DNA from: an uncultured Lachnospiraceae bacterium | GTDB lineage: Bacteria; Bacillota; Clostridia; Lachnospirales; Lachnospiraceae | Direction of reading: 5' to 3' | Assembly: GCA_910589265.1 (NCBI GenBank) | Contig: CAJUTQ010000103.1 | Location: forward strand, 1 to 64,000 | Length of the DNA: 64,000 bases | Shown: positions 56,159 to 64,000 of the stretch, piece after piece | Layout of the letters: every line of letters begins with the position of its first letter | Position numbering within the stretch: the stretch's first letter is position 1 | Translations under genes and position numbers: made by a program | The notes under the pieces: model-generated | What the model was told of the DNA's origin: nothing | Databases searched by the model: none | The model's input: the letters and a program-made list of their open reading frames with translations, nothing else

Positions 56159-57113
56159 CTTTTTTTCCCATTTTTTTGTCATAATCCATTTTTCGAATCC
56201 GATATTGAATATCTTCTAACAGCTTTCTATTGCCTGCAATTACGTCTGCCTGGAGCCCTACAATAAAGGTCATAAATCCAAGGAGCATAAGGGTGCTGGC
56301 AAAAATAAGAGACTGGACATGTCCCATTCCATTCCCTTTAACAAAGAAGAGCAGAAAACGGATTCCAATGCCTGTACCTATGAGAAAGGGGACTGCTCCA
56401 ACGACAGTAAAAAAAGTCAAAGGCCTATACATCATGTAAGCCCGAATAATAGTAATCATAGACCGTTTCACATAAGATCCCATGCTGCTAAACAGTCGTG
56501 ATTTGCGAAGCTCTGGGTTTGTCCTTATGGGAACAGATGTAATAGGCACCTGAGTTCTCCCAGCCTGAACAATCGTTTCTAGCGTATACGTATAATTATT
56601 AATTACATTTAGTCTCATTGCAGCTTCCCTGCTATACGCTCGAAATCCACTGGGAGCATCGGGAACATTCGTTTTAGAAGCCTTTCGCACAACAAAGCTT
56701 CCCAAACGCTGAAGCTTTTTCTTTAAAGGAGAAAAATGCTCTGTTTCTTCAATAGGACGCTCTCCAATGACCATTTCCGCTTTTTGATCCAAAATAGGCT
56801 GCACTAGCTTTTCTACGTCAGCTCCACAGTACTGATTATCTGCATCTGTATTGACAATGATGTCAGCCCCAGCTCTTAAGCAGGCATCAATTCCAGCCAT
56901 AAATCCCTTTGCCAGGCCTTTGTTTTGGGTGAAATTCACAATATGATGAACCCCCCAATTTTTTGCCACTTCCACTGTATTGTCTGTACTCCCATCATTA
57001 ATAATCAAGTATTCAATAACGTCGATTCCATCTATATGCTTTGGCAGGTCATTTAAGGCAAGTTCTAATGTCTCGGCTTCGTTCAGGCACGGTATCTGAA
57101 TGATTAATTTCAT
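56145..57113 (-). CDS. Membrane-attached glycosyltransferase family 2
   Basis: 322 residues. KLIIQIPCLNEAETLELAL, IINDGSTDNTVEVAKNWG and VNTDADNQYCGADV (DxD) form the catalytic part. Two C-terminal membrane segments (LTFFTVVGAVPFLIGTGIGIRFLLFF and LIFASTLMLLGFMTFIVGLQ) anchor it. It resembles polyprenol-phosphate sugar transferases. Confidence 0.9.
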   Translation of the reverse strand: MKLIIQIPCLNEAETLELALNDLPKHIDGIDVIEYLIINDGSTDNTVEVAKNWGVHHIVNFTQNKGLAKGFMAGIDACLRAGADIIVNTDADNQYCGADVEKLVQPILDQKAEMVIGERPIEETEHFSPLKKKLQRLGSFVVRKASKTNVPDAPSGFRAYSREAAMRLNVINNYTYTLETIVQAGRTQVPITSVPIRTNPELRKSRLFSSMGSYVKRSMITIIRAYMMYRPLTFFTVVGAVPFLIGTGIGIRFLLFFVKGNGMGHVQSLIFASTLMLLGFMTFIVGLQADVIAGNRKLLEDIQYRIRKMDYDKKMGKKDEEE

Positions 57114-57145
57114 TCATTCCACTTCCTTTCTCTGGACTCTTACAT

Positions 57146-58084
57146 CTATGTCTCTTCCCTAGAAATATAAATAGGCCTTTTTTTCGTCTCTAAATAGGTT
57201 TTTGCCAAATATTCTCCTAAAATCCCCATACAAAAGAGCTGAATTCCCCCGATAAATACTATAATGCATACCATGGAAGGCCATCCGTTCGTAGGATCCC
57301 CAAACAGCCATTTGCGAATAATAATAAATAAAATGACAAAAACAGCTGCTATGGACATCAATAATCCTATCATAATAGAGAAAGTCAGAGGGGCTGTCGT
57401 AAAGGAAATGATTCCTTCTATAGAGTATAAAAAAAGTTTCCAAAAAGACCATTTCGTCTCCCCTGCCACCCGCTCTACATTCTCGAACTCAATCCACTTT
57501 GTTTTAAAACCTACCCAGCTGTATATTCCTTTTGTAAAACGGTTATATTCTGACATATGAATAATAGCGTCTACCATTTTTCGGTTCATTATTCTGTAAT
57601 CTCTTGCACCGTCTACAATTTCTGTTTCAGACATGCGGTTCATAATCTTATAAAAACATCGAGCAAAAAAAGAGCGGATAGGCGGCTCCCCCTTTCTCGT
57701 TACCCTTCTCGTTGCTGAAGAATCATATCCTTCTTCATAAATTGCCTGAAACATTTCTGGCAATAGCTTTGGAGGATCTTGGAGATCTACATCCATTATA
57801 ACCACAAAGTCCCCCTTGGCTTTTTCTAAACCTGCATAAATCCCTGCCTCTTTCCCAAAATTTCTGGAAAAGGACACATATCTTACCTTCTCATCCTTTG
57901 TGCGGAGCTTTTTTACTGTATATAATGTATTATCTATGGATCCGTCATCAATAAATAAATATTCAAATGTTATTTCTGGCCATTTTTCTGAAAATAACAC
58001 CATGATCTTTTCCATCTCTTCATAGAAAAAAGGAATGGCCTCCTCCTCATTATAGCAGGGAACAACCACAGTCAGCAGTTTCAT
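57146..58084 (-). CDS. GtrB/DPM1-like polyprenyl-phosphate glycosyltransferase
   Basis: 312 residues. LTVVVPCYNEEEAIPFFYEEM, FIDDGSIDNTL, FSRNFGKEAGIYAGL and VVIMDVDLQDPPKLLPEM identify the GtrB-type. Two membrane helices and the tail GILGEYLAKTYLETKKRPIYI follow. It probably makes an undecaprenyl-phosphate sugar donor. Its 5' end overlaps the U32 gene by 35 bases. Confidence 0.92.
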   Translation of the reverse strand: MKLLTVVVPCYNEEEAIPFFYEEMEKIMVLFSEKWPEITFEYLFIDDGSIDNTLYTVKKLRTKDEKVRYVSFSRNFGKEAGIYAGLEKAKGDFVVIMDVDLQDPPKLLPEMFQAIYEEGYDSSATRRVTRKGEPPIRSFFARCFYKIMNRMSETEIVDGARDYRIMNRKMVDAIIHMSEYNRFTKGIYSWVGFKTKWIEFENVERVAGETKWSFWKLFLYSIEGIISFTTAPLTFSIMIGLLMSIAAVFVILFIIIRKWLFGDPTNGWPSMVCIIVFIGGIQLFCMGILGEYLAKTYLETKKRPIYISREET

Positions 58085-59324
58085 GGTTTTTCTCTCCTCT
58101 GTCTTCTTTCCTTCTCAATATATCATAGAGGCTGGCTTCCTCTTCCAAGACAAGAAATAACGTCTGCTTTGGATGGGGAGCGCTTTTTATCTCTTCCTCT
58201 TTCTCATTATAAATACCTTTTACATAGGCTTTTACATTCCTTCCATCTGGCTTCATAATTTCTATGAACTCGCCTACTGAAAATTTATTTCTCTGGGTAA
58301 TTTTGTACCTTCCCTTCTCATCTATCCCCTCGATCATTCCCAAATATGTGTACTCTGTCTTATACGTATTACTGTCATAAATCTGGGTTGTCTCGTCTGG
58401 TTTTCCATAGAAAAATCCTGTTGTAAACTGCCGGTATGTGCATTTTCCAATTTCTTCTTTATACCAATTCAAATTTTCCTCATATTGTTTTAAGGAAATA
58501 TGATAGTCGTCCAACGCTTTTCTATAAGTCCTTGCCACTGTGGCCACATAGAGGGCTGTTTTCATCCTTCCCTCCACCTTCAGGCTGTCAATGCCTGCTT
58601 CTATTAGATCTGGAATATGCTCTATCATACATAAGTCTTTGGAGTTAAAAATATAAGTTCCTCTTTCATTTTCATAGATAGGAAAGTACTCCCCCTGTCT
58701 TTTTTCTTCTACTACTGCATATTTCCATCTACATGGATGGGTGCAAGCTCCTCTGTTTCCATCTCTTCCAGTAAAAAAACTACTTAACAGGCAACGCCCA
58801 GAATAAGCCATACACATTGCCCCATGGACAAAGGCTTCTATTTCCATGTCTTCTGGTATTTTATTGCGAATTTCCTGTATTTCTTTCAGGGACATCTCCC
58901 TTGCCGCCACCACTCTTCCCACTCCTAATCCATACCAGAATAAATAGGTCTCGTAATTGGTGTTATTCGCCTGGGTGCTTATATGTATGTCTATTTCTGG
59001 ACATACTCTCTTGGCAATGGAAAACATACCTGGATCGGATATGATCAATGCATCTGGCTTTATTTCCTTCAATTCCTCAAAGTAAGAGGCAGCTCCTTTT
59101 AAATCCTCATTATGGGCCAAAATATTTGCTGTAACATATACTTTTTTTCCCCGCTCATGGGCAAATGTAATGCCCTCTTTCATTTCGTCCATAGAAAAAT
59201 TTTTTGCTTTTGCCCGAAGACCAAAAGCCTCCCCGCCAATATAGACAGCGTCACCTCCAAAAATTACAGCTGTTTTTAACACTTCTAAACTACTTGCAGG
59301 TATTAATAGCTCAGGATTTCTCAT
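58050..59324 (-). CDS. U32 family protein, TrhP-like (tRNA U34 hydroxylation)
   Basis: 424 residues. PELLIPASSLEVLKTAVIFGGDAVYIGGEAFGLRAKA and EAFVHGAMCMAYSGRCLLSSFFTGRDGNRGACTHPCRWKY (the family's Cys cluster) are hallmark segments. TrhP/YrrO proteins act in tRNA uridine-34 hydroxylation; the next gene upstream is TrmR, which methylates that hydroxyl, so the pair forms one pathway. The gene is followed tightly by the glycan genes. Confidence 0.9.
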   Translation of the reverse strand: MRNPELLIPASSLEVLKTAVIFGGDAVYIGGEAFGLRAKAKNFSMDEMKEGITFAHERGKKVYVTANILAHNEDLKGAASYFEELKEIKPDALIISDPGMFSIAKRVCPEIDIHISTQANNTNYETYLFWYGLGVGRVVAAREMSLKEIQEIRNKIPEDMEIEAFVHGAMCMAYSGRCLLSSFFTGRDGNRGACTHPCRWKYAVVEEKRQGEYFPIYENERGTYIFNSKDLCMIEHIPDLIEAGIDSLKVEGRMKTALYVATVARTYRKALDDYHISLKQYEENLNWYKEEIGKCTYRQFTTGFFYGKPDETTQIYDSNTYKTEYTYLGMIEGIDEKGRYKITQRNKFSVGEFIEIMKPDGRNVKAYVKGIYNEKEEEIKSAPHPKQTLFLVLEEEASLYDILRRKEDRGEKNHETADCGCSLL

Positions 59325-59351
59325 CTTTTATTTTTACTCCTTTTATTTCAT

Positions 59352-59990
59352 CTATCGCTTCACACAAAGAGCCACTCCATCCCCTATAGGCAGTATTGTC
59401 GTCTGAAGCATCTCATTATGAGTCAACTCATATAAATATTCTCTCATTCTAGAATGAATGGTCCTGTTTCTCCTTGTTACTGCAAAGCGAGACTGTATCA
59501 TGTCTCCTCCTTGAAGTACATTATCGGATATTAAGAGACCTCCTGTCTTTAAAAGGCGCAACGCCCCGTCCAAAAAGCGGATATACTGTCCTTTGGCAGC
59601 ATCCATGAAAATAAAATCAAATTCACCTGTCAGACCTTTTAATATTTCTTCCCCATCTCCTTCCAGAAGGCATATTTGACTTTCTTTACCTGCTTTTTTA
59701 AAATTCTCTCTGGCAATAGGGATTCGTTTCTCATATTTTTCAATCGTAGTGATACAGGCTTCTTTATCCCCATATTCTAGCATAAACAATGCAGAAAAAC
59801 CAATGGCAGTCCCTATCTCTAATATTTGTCTTGGTTTGGTAAGTTGAAGAAGAAACTTCAATAAATTTTGCATCTGTCTGCCAATAATCGGGACAAAAGT
59901 TTCTATAGCTTCTTTTTCAATCTCATTTAATAACTGGGAATTTCCTATATCCAAGGAACTTAAATACACTGCCGTTCTCTCATCTACCAT
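59352..59990 (-). CDS. trmR: O-methyltransferase, TrmR-like
   Basis: 212 residues. The class I fold has ILEIGTAIGFSALFMLEYG, ITTIEKYEKRIPIARENF, FDFIFMDAAKGQYIRFLDGALRLLKTGGLLISDNVL. In Bacillus subtilis TrmR (YrrM) methylates 5-hydroxyuridine at tRNA position 34 and neighbours the U32 genes, as here. Start ATG 59990 lies nine bases after the preceding stop. Confidence 0.88.
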   Translation of the reverse strand: MVDERTAVYLSSLDIGNSQLLNEIEKEAIETFVPIIGRQMQNLLKFLLQLTKPRQILEIGTAIGFSALFMLEYGDKEACITTIEKYEKRIPIARENFKKAGKESQICLLEGDGEEILKGLTGEFDFIFMDAAKGQYIRFLDGALRLLKTGGLLISDNVLQGGDMIQSRFAVTRRNRTIHSRMREYLYELTHNEMLQTTILPIGDGVALCVKR

Positions 59991-59999
59991 TACTTTGTC

Positions 60000-60374
60000 C
60001 TATTCCTCTTCCTTACTTGCTGACATTGTTTTGATCATTTCATCCGCTGTCATGGATGTATTTAATGTATACACTCCTGACTTTATCTTTCTACTAGAGG
60101 AAGAAAGCTTTGCCTGTACGAAAAATAAATTTCCATCATGAATAAGCCCTTTTTTCTCTAATAGCTTTCCAACCGCAAGGACATCATCCCCGTCTTCTAT
60201 TGTCACTTCCACATCTCTTCCTGGTTTTGCCGCCATGGGCTCCTCAGAAAAAATGCGAAATCCAAAATCATAGGCTTTTAATCCTACATTATATATGGCT
60301 ATCAATATAAGGATAGTGATAATCATTCTTATAAACGTTCCTGTCAGCGAAAGGGCCACTTTCTTGACATTCAT
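60000..60374 (-). CDS. MltG N-terminal-like membrane protein (short)
   Basis: 124 residues with one membrane helix (FIRMIITILILIAIYNVGL) and the outer part VTIEDGDDVLAVGKLLEKKGLIHDGNLFFVQAKLSS. The latter matches the LysM-like part of the endolytic transglycosylase MltG (YceG/YrrL). The catalytic domain is absent, so this is a short form found in Lachnospiraceae. It stands where yrrL stands in Bacillus. Confidence 0.75.
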   Translation of the reverse strand: MNVKKVALSLTGTFIRMIITILILIAIYNVGLKAYDFGFRIFSEEPMAAKPGRDVEVTIEDGDDVLAVGKLLEKKGLIHDGNLFFVQAKLSSSSRKIKSGVYTLNTSMTADEMIKTMSASKEEE

Positions 60375-60402
60375 TTTTTATCCTCCCAAAGCCGCCTTAG
60401 AA

Positions 60403-60729
60403 TTACTCAAAATCAATGTTCTCCATAATATTGTCGTAGATTCCTTGAATCATACGGCAAAACGCCAGCTCAGCATCCAGAAAAGATGCTACCCTTGCAT
60501 CTTCTCTGAATCCTTCATATTCCTTATGAAAATGATCAATTTCCTCAAATAAATTTGCCGGATCTACTCGGTTTTGTAATTCAAAGTTTCTAAGGCGGTA
60601 TTCATCCAACTGTACTTTCAGCTCCGGCCATTCCTTTATTCTTTCCTTCTGTTCCTGGTACTTAAAATATTCCTCTGTATCTTTTATTTCCCTAATTAAT
60701 TGTTCTGTCACACTCCTAACGCCGTCCAC
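60403..60729 (-). CDS. YlbF/YmcA family protein
   Basis: 108 residues, all helical (SVTEQLIREIKDTEEYFKYQEQKERIKEWPELKVQLDEYRLRNFELQ), the pattern of the YlbF/YmcA family, which in Bacillus acts in an RNase Y specificity complex. It starts at GTG 60729, and its GGAGG lies over the end of RNase J. Confidence 0.85.
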   Translation of the reverse strand: MDGVRSVTEQLIREIKDTEEYFKYQEQKERIKEWPELKVQLDEYRLRNFELQNRVDPANLFEEIDHFHKEYEGFREDARVASFLDAELAFCRMIQGIYDNIMENIDFE

Positions 60730-60735
60730 GTTCTT

Positions 60736-62409
60736 TTACACCTCCATAATAATGGGCAGTATCATTGGTCTCCTCTTTGTTTTCTTCCATAAGTAATCAC
60801 TTAAATTATCCTTTACTGCACTTTTCATTTTTCCCCAGTCAGTAATGCCTTTATCTAATAAACGCCCAAGGGAATCTTCAATTACCCGGGTAGCCTCCTC
60901 CATCAGCTGGTCGGATTCCCTGACATAAACGAATCCTCTGGATACAATGTCAGGCCCTGCCAAAATTTGACTGTTTCCCTTTTCCAGAGTAAGAACTACA
61001 ATGAGTATTCCATCCTCTGCTAAATGCTGTCGATCTCTTAAAACAATATTCCCTACATCTCCCACGCCTAAACCGTCTACCAATATAGAACCAACCTGAA
61101 CGCTTCCTGTCACTGCTGCGCCTTCCTTGTCCAATTCCAAAACATCCCCTGTTGAGATAATAAAAATGTTTTCTTTTGGTATTCCTAAATCCATAGCTAG
61201 CTTAGAATGAGCCGTAAGATGGCGGTATTCTCCATGAATTGGAATGGAAAATTTTGGTTTTACAAGAGAATATATTAATTTAATCTCTTCTTGGCATGCA
61301 TGTCCAGAAACATGGGCATCTTGAAAAATAACGTCGGCGCCTTTGCGGTATAATTCATTAATTACTTTCGAAACCGCCTTCTCGTTTCCAGGAATGGGAT
61401 TTGAGCTGAATATAACTGTGTCTCCCTGGCCTACCGTTACCTTTCTATGAAGGTTAGCCGCCATTCTTGACAAAGCGGCCATGGACTCTCCTTGACTTCC
61501 TGTTGTAATAATAACTGTATCCTTGTCAGGATAATTTTTCAGCTGGTCAATTTCGATTAAGGTATGATCTGGAATATTAATATAGCCCAGCTCCATGGCA
61601 GTTTTGATAATGTTCACCATGCTTCTGCCTTCGACGACTACTTTTCTCTTATATTTACAAGCTGAGTCTATAATTTGCTGCACTCTGTCTACGTTGGAAG
61701 CAAAGGTGGCAATAATAATTCTTGTATCCTTATGCTCAGCAAAAATGTTATCAAAGGTTCTCCCTACTGTTTTCTCAGAATTGGTAAATCCCGGCCTCTC
61801 TGCATTGGTGCTGTCGCACATAAGAGCCAAAACGCCCTTCTTCCCTATTTCTGCAAATCTCTGCAAATCAATAACATCTCCAAATACAGGCGTGTAGTCC
61901 ACTTTAAAATCTCCTGTATGGATAACGATACCTGCTGGGGAATAAATGGCAAGAGCGGACGCATCGGCAATACTGTGGTTTGTTTTAATAAATTCTATAC
62001 GAAAACACCCTAAATTTATAGACTGACCATGTTTCACAATTTTCCTCTTTACCTGTCTTAGTAAATTATGTTCTGCCAACTTGTGATCAATAATTCCAAC
62101 TGTCAGCTTTGTAGCATAAATAGGCACATTCACTTCCTTTAACACATAGGGGAGCGCTCCAATATGGTCCTCATGTCCATGGGTAATGACAAATCCTTTC
62201 ACTTTCTCAATATTTTCTTTCAAATAGGTGACGTCTGGAATGACTAAATCAATTCCAAGCATGTCATCTTGGGGAAAGGATAATCCACAATCTACCACAA
62301 TGATGCTATCCTCATATTCAAAAGCTGCTATATTCATTCCAATCTGATCCAATCCGCCCAGGGGAATAATTTTCAGCTTTGAATGATTTATTTTTTCTTT
62401 TTGTCTCAA
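60736..62409 (-). CDS. rnj: Ribonuclease J
   Basis: 557 residues. The beta-lactamase fold has VITHGHEDHIGALPYVL (HxHxDH), FIKTNHSIADASAL, IHTGDFKVDYTP, the beta-CASP region, and a C-terminal VHVSGHACQEE histidine. 5'-3' exo- and endoribonuclease for mRNA turnover and rRNA maturation. Confidence 0.96.
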   Translation of the reverse strand: MRQKEKINHSKLKIIPLGGLDQIGMNIAAFEYEDSIIVVDCGLSFPQDDMLGIDLVIPDVTYLKENIEKVKGFVITHGHEDHIGALPYVLKEVNVPIYATKLTVGIIDHKLAEHNLLRQVKRKIVKHGQSINLGCFRIEFIKTNHSIADASALAIYSPAGIVIHTGDFKVDYTPVFGDVIDLQRFAEIGKKGVLALMCDSTNAERPGFTNSEKTVGRTFDNIFAEHKDTRIIIATFASNVDRVQQIIDSACKYKRKVVVEGRSMVNIIKTAMELGYINIPDHTLIEIDQLKNYPDKDTVIITTGSQGESMAALSRMAANLHRKVTVGQGDTVIFSSNPIPGNEKAVSKVINELYRKGADVIFQDAHVSGHACQEEIKLIYSLVKPKFSIPIHGEYRHLTAHSKLAMDLGIPKENIFIISTGDVLELDKEGAAVTGSVQVGSILVDGLGVGDVGNIVLRDRQHLAEDGILIVVLTLEKGNSQILAGPDIVSRGFVYVRESDQLMEEATRVIEDSLGRLLDKGITDWGKMKSAVKDNLSDYLWKKTKRRPMILPIIMEV

Positions 62410-62427
62410 TCCTATACCTCCATTTTT

Positions 62428-62688
62428 CTATTTCTCAAAACAAATGTCCTCTAACATTTGCTCAAAAATTCCTGCTATTATTTCTAGCTCCTTGTCGTCT
62501 TCTACAATGACATATTCTGCCTCTTTTTCCTCATCCTTGGACAGATCTTTTAAGATTAAGGCCAAAGCCCCCTCTTCTTCTGAATCTGTCACAAGAATAT
62601 AGTTAAAACCGTTGAGCCTTGCCTGCTCCAACACAAAAAAATCCACGAATTCCTCCGTATCCTCTTGTGCAAATCTTATTTTTTCCAT
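62428..62688 (-). CDS. DUF1292 protein (YrzB-like)
   Basis: 86 acidic residues: EFVDFFVLEQARLNGFNYILVTDSEEEGALALILKDLSKDEEKEAEYVIVEDDKELE. This matches DUF1292, a small conserved Firmicutes protein of unknown function that sits beside ruvX and ireB. Confidence 0.85.
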   Translation of the reverse strand: MEKIRFAQEDTEEFVDFFVLEQARLNGFNYILVTDSEEEGALALILKDLSKDEEKEAEYVIVEDDKELEIIAGIFEQMLEDICFEK

Positions 62689-62756
62689 ATGAATAACCGT
62701 GCCTTTCTCTTCGCACTGTAAACAAGTTCACTTATAGCTCTTATATAGCCCCCATC

Positions 62757-63194
62757 CTATCTATTTTTTAATAAATCCAAATATCCTTGTAAAATAAAGA
62801 TAGCCGCAATCTCGTCCACATAACCCTTTCTATCTTTTTCTGGAATCTTTGCCTCTGCCATTGCCCTGTTTGCAGCTACCGTTGTCAGTCTCTCATCCCA
62901 CATGACAACGTCAAGCCCTGTCCTTCTCTCCAACATCTCCTGGAACTGAAGAGATTTCTCTCCCCGCTCCCCTACTGTAGCATTCATGTTCTTTGGAAAT
63001 CCTAGGACAATTTCTGTCACGTTATATGCTTTAATCAATTCCTCTATTCTAGCAAGAGTCCTTCTTAGCTTATTTTCTGACTTGCGTCGGATAATCTCTA
63101 TTCCTTGAGCTGTCATTTTCAAAGGATCACTCACAGCAACGCCCACTGTCTTCCCCCCAAAATCCAGACCCATAATACGTCCTTCCTTTTCCAT
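62757..63194 (-). CDS. ruvX: RuvX/YqgF Holliday-junction resolvase-like
   Basis: About 145 residues. RIMGLDFGGKTVGVAVSDPLKMTAQGIEII, EIVLGFPKNMNATVGERGEKSLQF and WDERLTTVAANRAM are the RNase-H-like motifs. In other bacteria it also matures rRNA. I start at ATG 63194 behind GGAAG; the frame is open to 63212. Confidence 0.92.
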   Translation of the reverse strand: MEKEGRIMGLDFGGKTVGVAVSDPLKMTAQGIEIIRRKSENKLRRTLARIEELIKAYNVTEIVLGFPKNMNATVGERGEKSLQFQEMLERRTGLDVVMWDERLTTVAANRAMAEAKIPEKDRKGYVDEIAAIFILQGYLDLLKNR

Positions 63195-63198
63195 ATTG

Positions 63199-63468
63199 TT
63201 ACTTCCAACCATTTCTCTTGATATAACTATTCAAAAGCTCCTCCACCAATTCGTCCCTCTCTACTTTCATAATTAAGCTTCGGGCATTATTGTGACTTGT
63301 AATATAGGTAGGATCGCCAGACATAATATACCCTACAATTTGATTTACAGGATTATAGCCTTTCTCCGTTAATGCCTCATATACTGTAGAAAGAACTACC
63401 TTTACTCCTGTCTCTGGCTCTGTCTCTACCTTAAAATATTGTGTATTTCCAAAATCCTGCATATCCAT
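63199..63468 (-). CDS. ireB: IreB family regulatory protein
   Basis: 89 residues from ATG 63468 (or 63462). FGNTQYFKVETEPETGVKVVLSTVYEALTEKGYNPVNQIVGYIMSGDPTYITSHNNARSLIMKVERDELVEELL matches IreB/YrzL (UPF0297), a substrate of the IreK Ser/Thr kinase in enterococci. The open frame extends to 63588 but overlaps mtaB; the GGAATGGAGG site marks the inner start. Confidence 0.93.
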   Translation of the reverse strand: MDMQDFGNTQYFKVETEPETGVKVVLSTVYEALTEKGYNPVNQIVGYIMSGDPTYITSHNNARSLIMKVERDELVEELLNSYIKRNGWK

Positions 63469-63550
63469 CCTCCATTCCTTTAAAAATTTGTAAAAATATG
63501 GTTCACGCTCTTTTGCTTTCCTTATATTGTACTCTATCTTTTCTAAAAGT

Positions 63551-64000
63551 TCAATGCATGAATGGTTCAAACACAGGGACATCTCCATCCTCTTCAGGCA
63601 AAATTCTTCCTTCTACTATTTGATTTATATAGTTTTTATGTCCATTATATTTAACTTTTATATATTCTCTTGTATATCCTGTCTGATGTGAAATCCCATC
63701 TGTCACTAGAGATTCTTCAAATAATACAGCTACCTTTTTTCCTCTGTACCTTTCCTGAAAGGCTTTTTTATTATTTTTTGCCATGAAAAGAAGCTGGCTG
63801 CTTCTTTTCGTTTTTACAGCTTCCTGCACTTGTCCTTCCATAGAAGCTGCCTTTGTTCCCTGTCTTTTTGAATACTTAAATACGTGCATTTCATATAGGC
63901 ATATTTTTTCAAGAAACTCATATGTAGTTTGAAATTCTTCCTCGGTCTCTTTTGGAAATCCAACAATAACATCTGTTGTGATTGCTGGATCAAAAAATTC
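63551..64000 (-). CDS. mtaB: tRNA t6A37 methylthiotransferase MtaB, C-terminal part
   Basis: Partial at the window end, 149 codons visible. PAITTDVIVGFPKETEEEFQTTYEFLEKICLYEMHVFKYSKRQGTKAASMEGQV matches the C-terminal radical-SAM and TRAM region of MtaB, which makes ms2t6A in tRNA. The 4Fe-4S motifs lie outside the window. Confidence 0.9.
   Translation of the reverse strand, partial: EFFDPAITTDVIVGFPKETEEEFQTTYEFLEKICLYEMHVFKYSKRQGTKAASMEGQVQEAVKTKRSSQLLFMAKNNKKAFQERYRGKKVAVLFEESLVTDGISHQTGYTREYIKVKYNGHKNYINQIVEGRILPEEDGDVPVFEPFMH

Noticed and set aside
1..64000. tRNA genes, rRNA genes and CRISPR arrays
   Set aside because: I looked for cloverleaf-type GGTTCGAATCC segments and regularly spaced repeats and found none.

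Overview
The window looks like a chromosomal segment of a low-GC Gram-positive anaerobe, most likely a Lachnospiraceae-type Clostridia. The evidence is the str and rif ribosomal operons with an L10 leader, a type III glutamine synthetase, the mtaB-ireB-ruvX-DUF1292-RNase J-YlbF-trmR-U32 housekeeping block, strong AGGAGG ribosome binding sites and TTGACA/TATAAT promoters. I see no tRNA, rRNA or CRISPR array. The species is not determined.

Layout: 1-282 holds the tail of an unrecognised gene and its terminator. 387-15338 is minus-strand information processing: rplJ-rplL-rpoB-rpoC, then (past an opposite-strand PH/GRAM-like gene) rpsL-rpsG-fusA-tuf, with clear promoters before rplJ, rpoB, rpsL and tuf. 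15433-27884 is a decayed accessory zone: a methyltransferase pseudogene; an Rhs/YD-repeat polymorphic toxin gene (27703 down to 22876) with a PAAR-like DUF4280 N-terminus and a papain-like C-terminal toxin domain, interrupted by one stop and two -1 frame changes; behind it an array of five copies of a membrane-anchored putative immunity gene (three intact, two remnants), an orphan toxin tail, a broken IS481-like element and an IS110 remnant.

28193-33393 is the most exciting part: a very AT-rich plus-strand operon for a streptolysin-S-like TOMM (thiazole/oxazole-modified peptide). It has a 66-residue precursor with the core CCCCCFCCCCCC, an E1-like cyclodehydratase partner, a SagB-like flavin dehydrogenase (split by a -1 shift at an A7 run), two different YcaO-domain proteins in tandem, and an ABC permease plus ATPase. 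An ISNCY/IS1202-like pseudo-element with a 21-bp target duplication sits exactly at the 3' end of the ATPase and separates the operon from a LytTR regulator and its DUF3021 membrane partner (35024-35929). A 13-nt direct repeat with 21-bp period next to the rhs promoter is a candidate site for that regulator.

36218-38171 is an RloA/RloB (AbiL-type) putative phage-defence pair. 38618-40729 is glutamine synthetase III. 40911-58084 is a surface-glycan cluster, nearly all minus strand: glycosyltransferases, an alpha-1,2-fucosyltransferase-like enzyme, a UDP-galactopyranose-mutase-like flavoprotein, a sugar aminotransferase, a PLP decarboxylase, an asparagine-synthase-like amidotransferase, a PglK/MsbA-like ABC flippase and a GT-acetyltransferase fusion. 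58050-64000 returns to housekeeping: tRNA wobble modification (U32 protein and TrmR), MltG-like protein, YlbF, RNase J, DUF1292, RuvX, IreB and the C-terminal part of MtaB.
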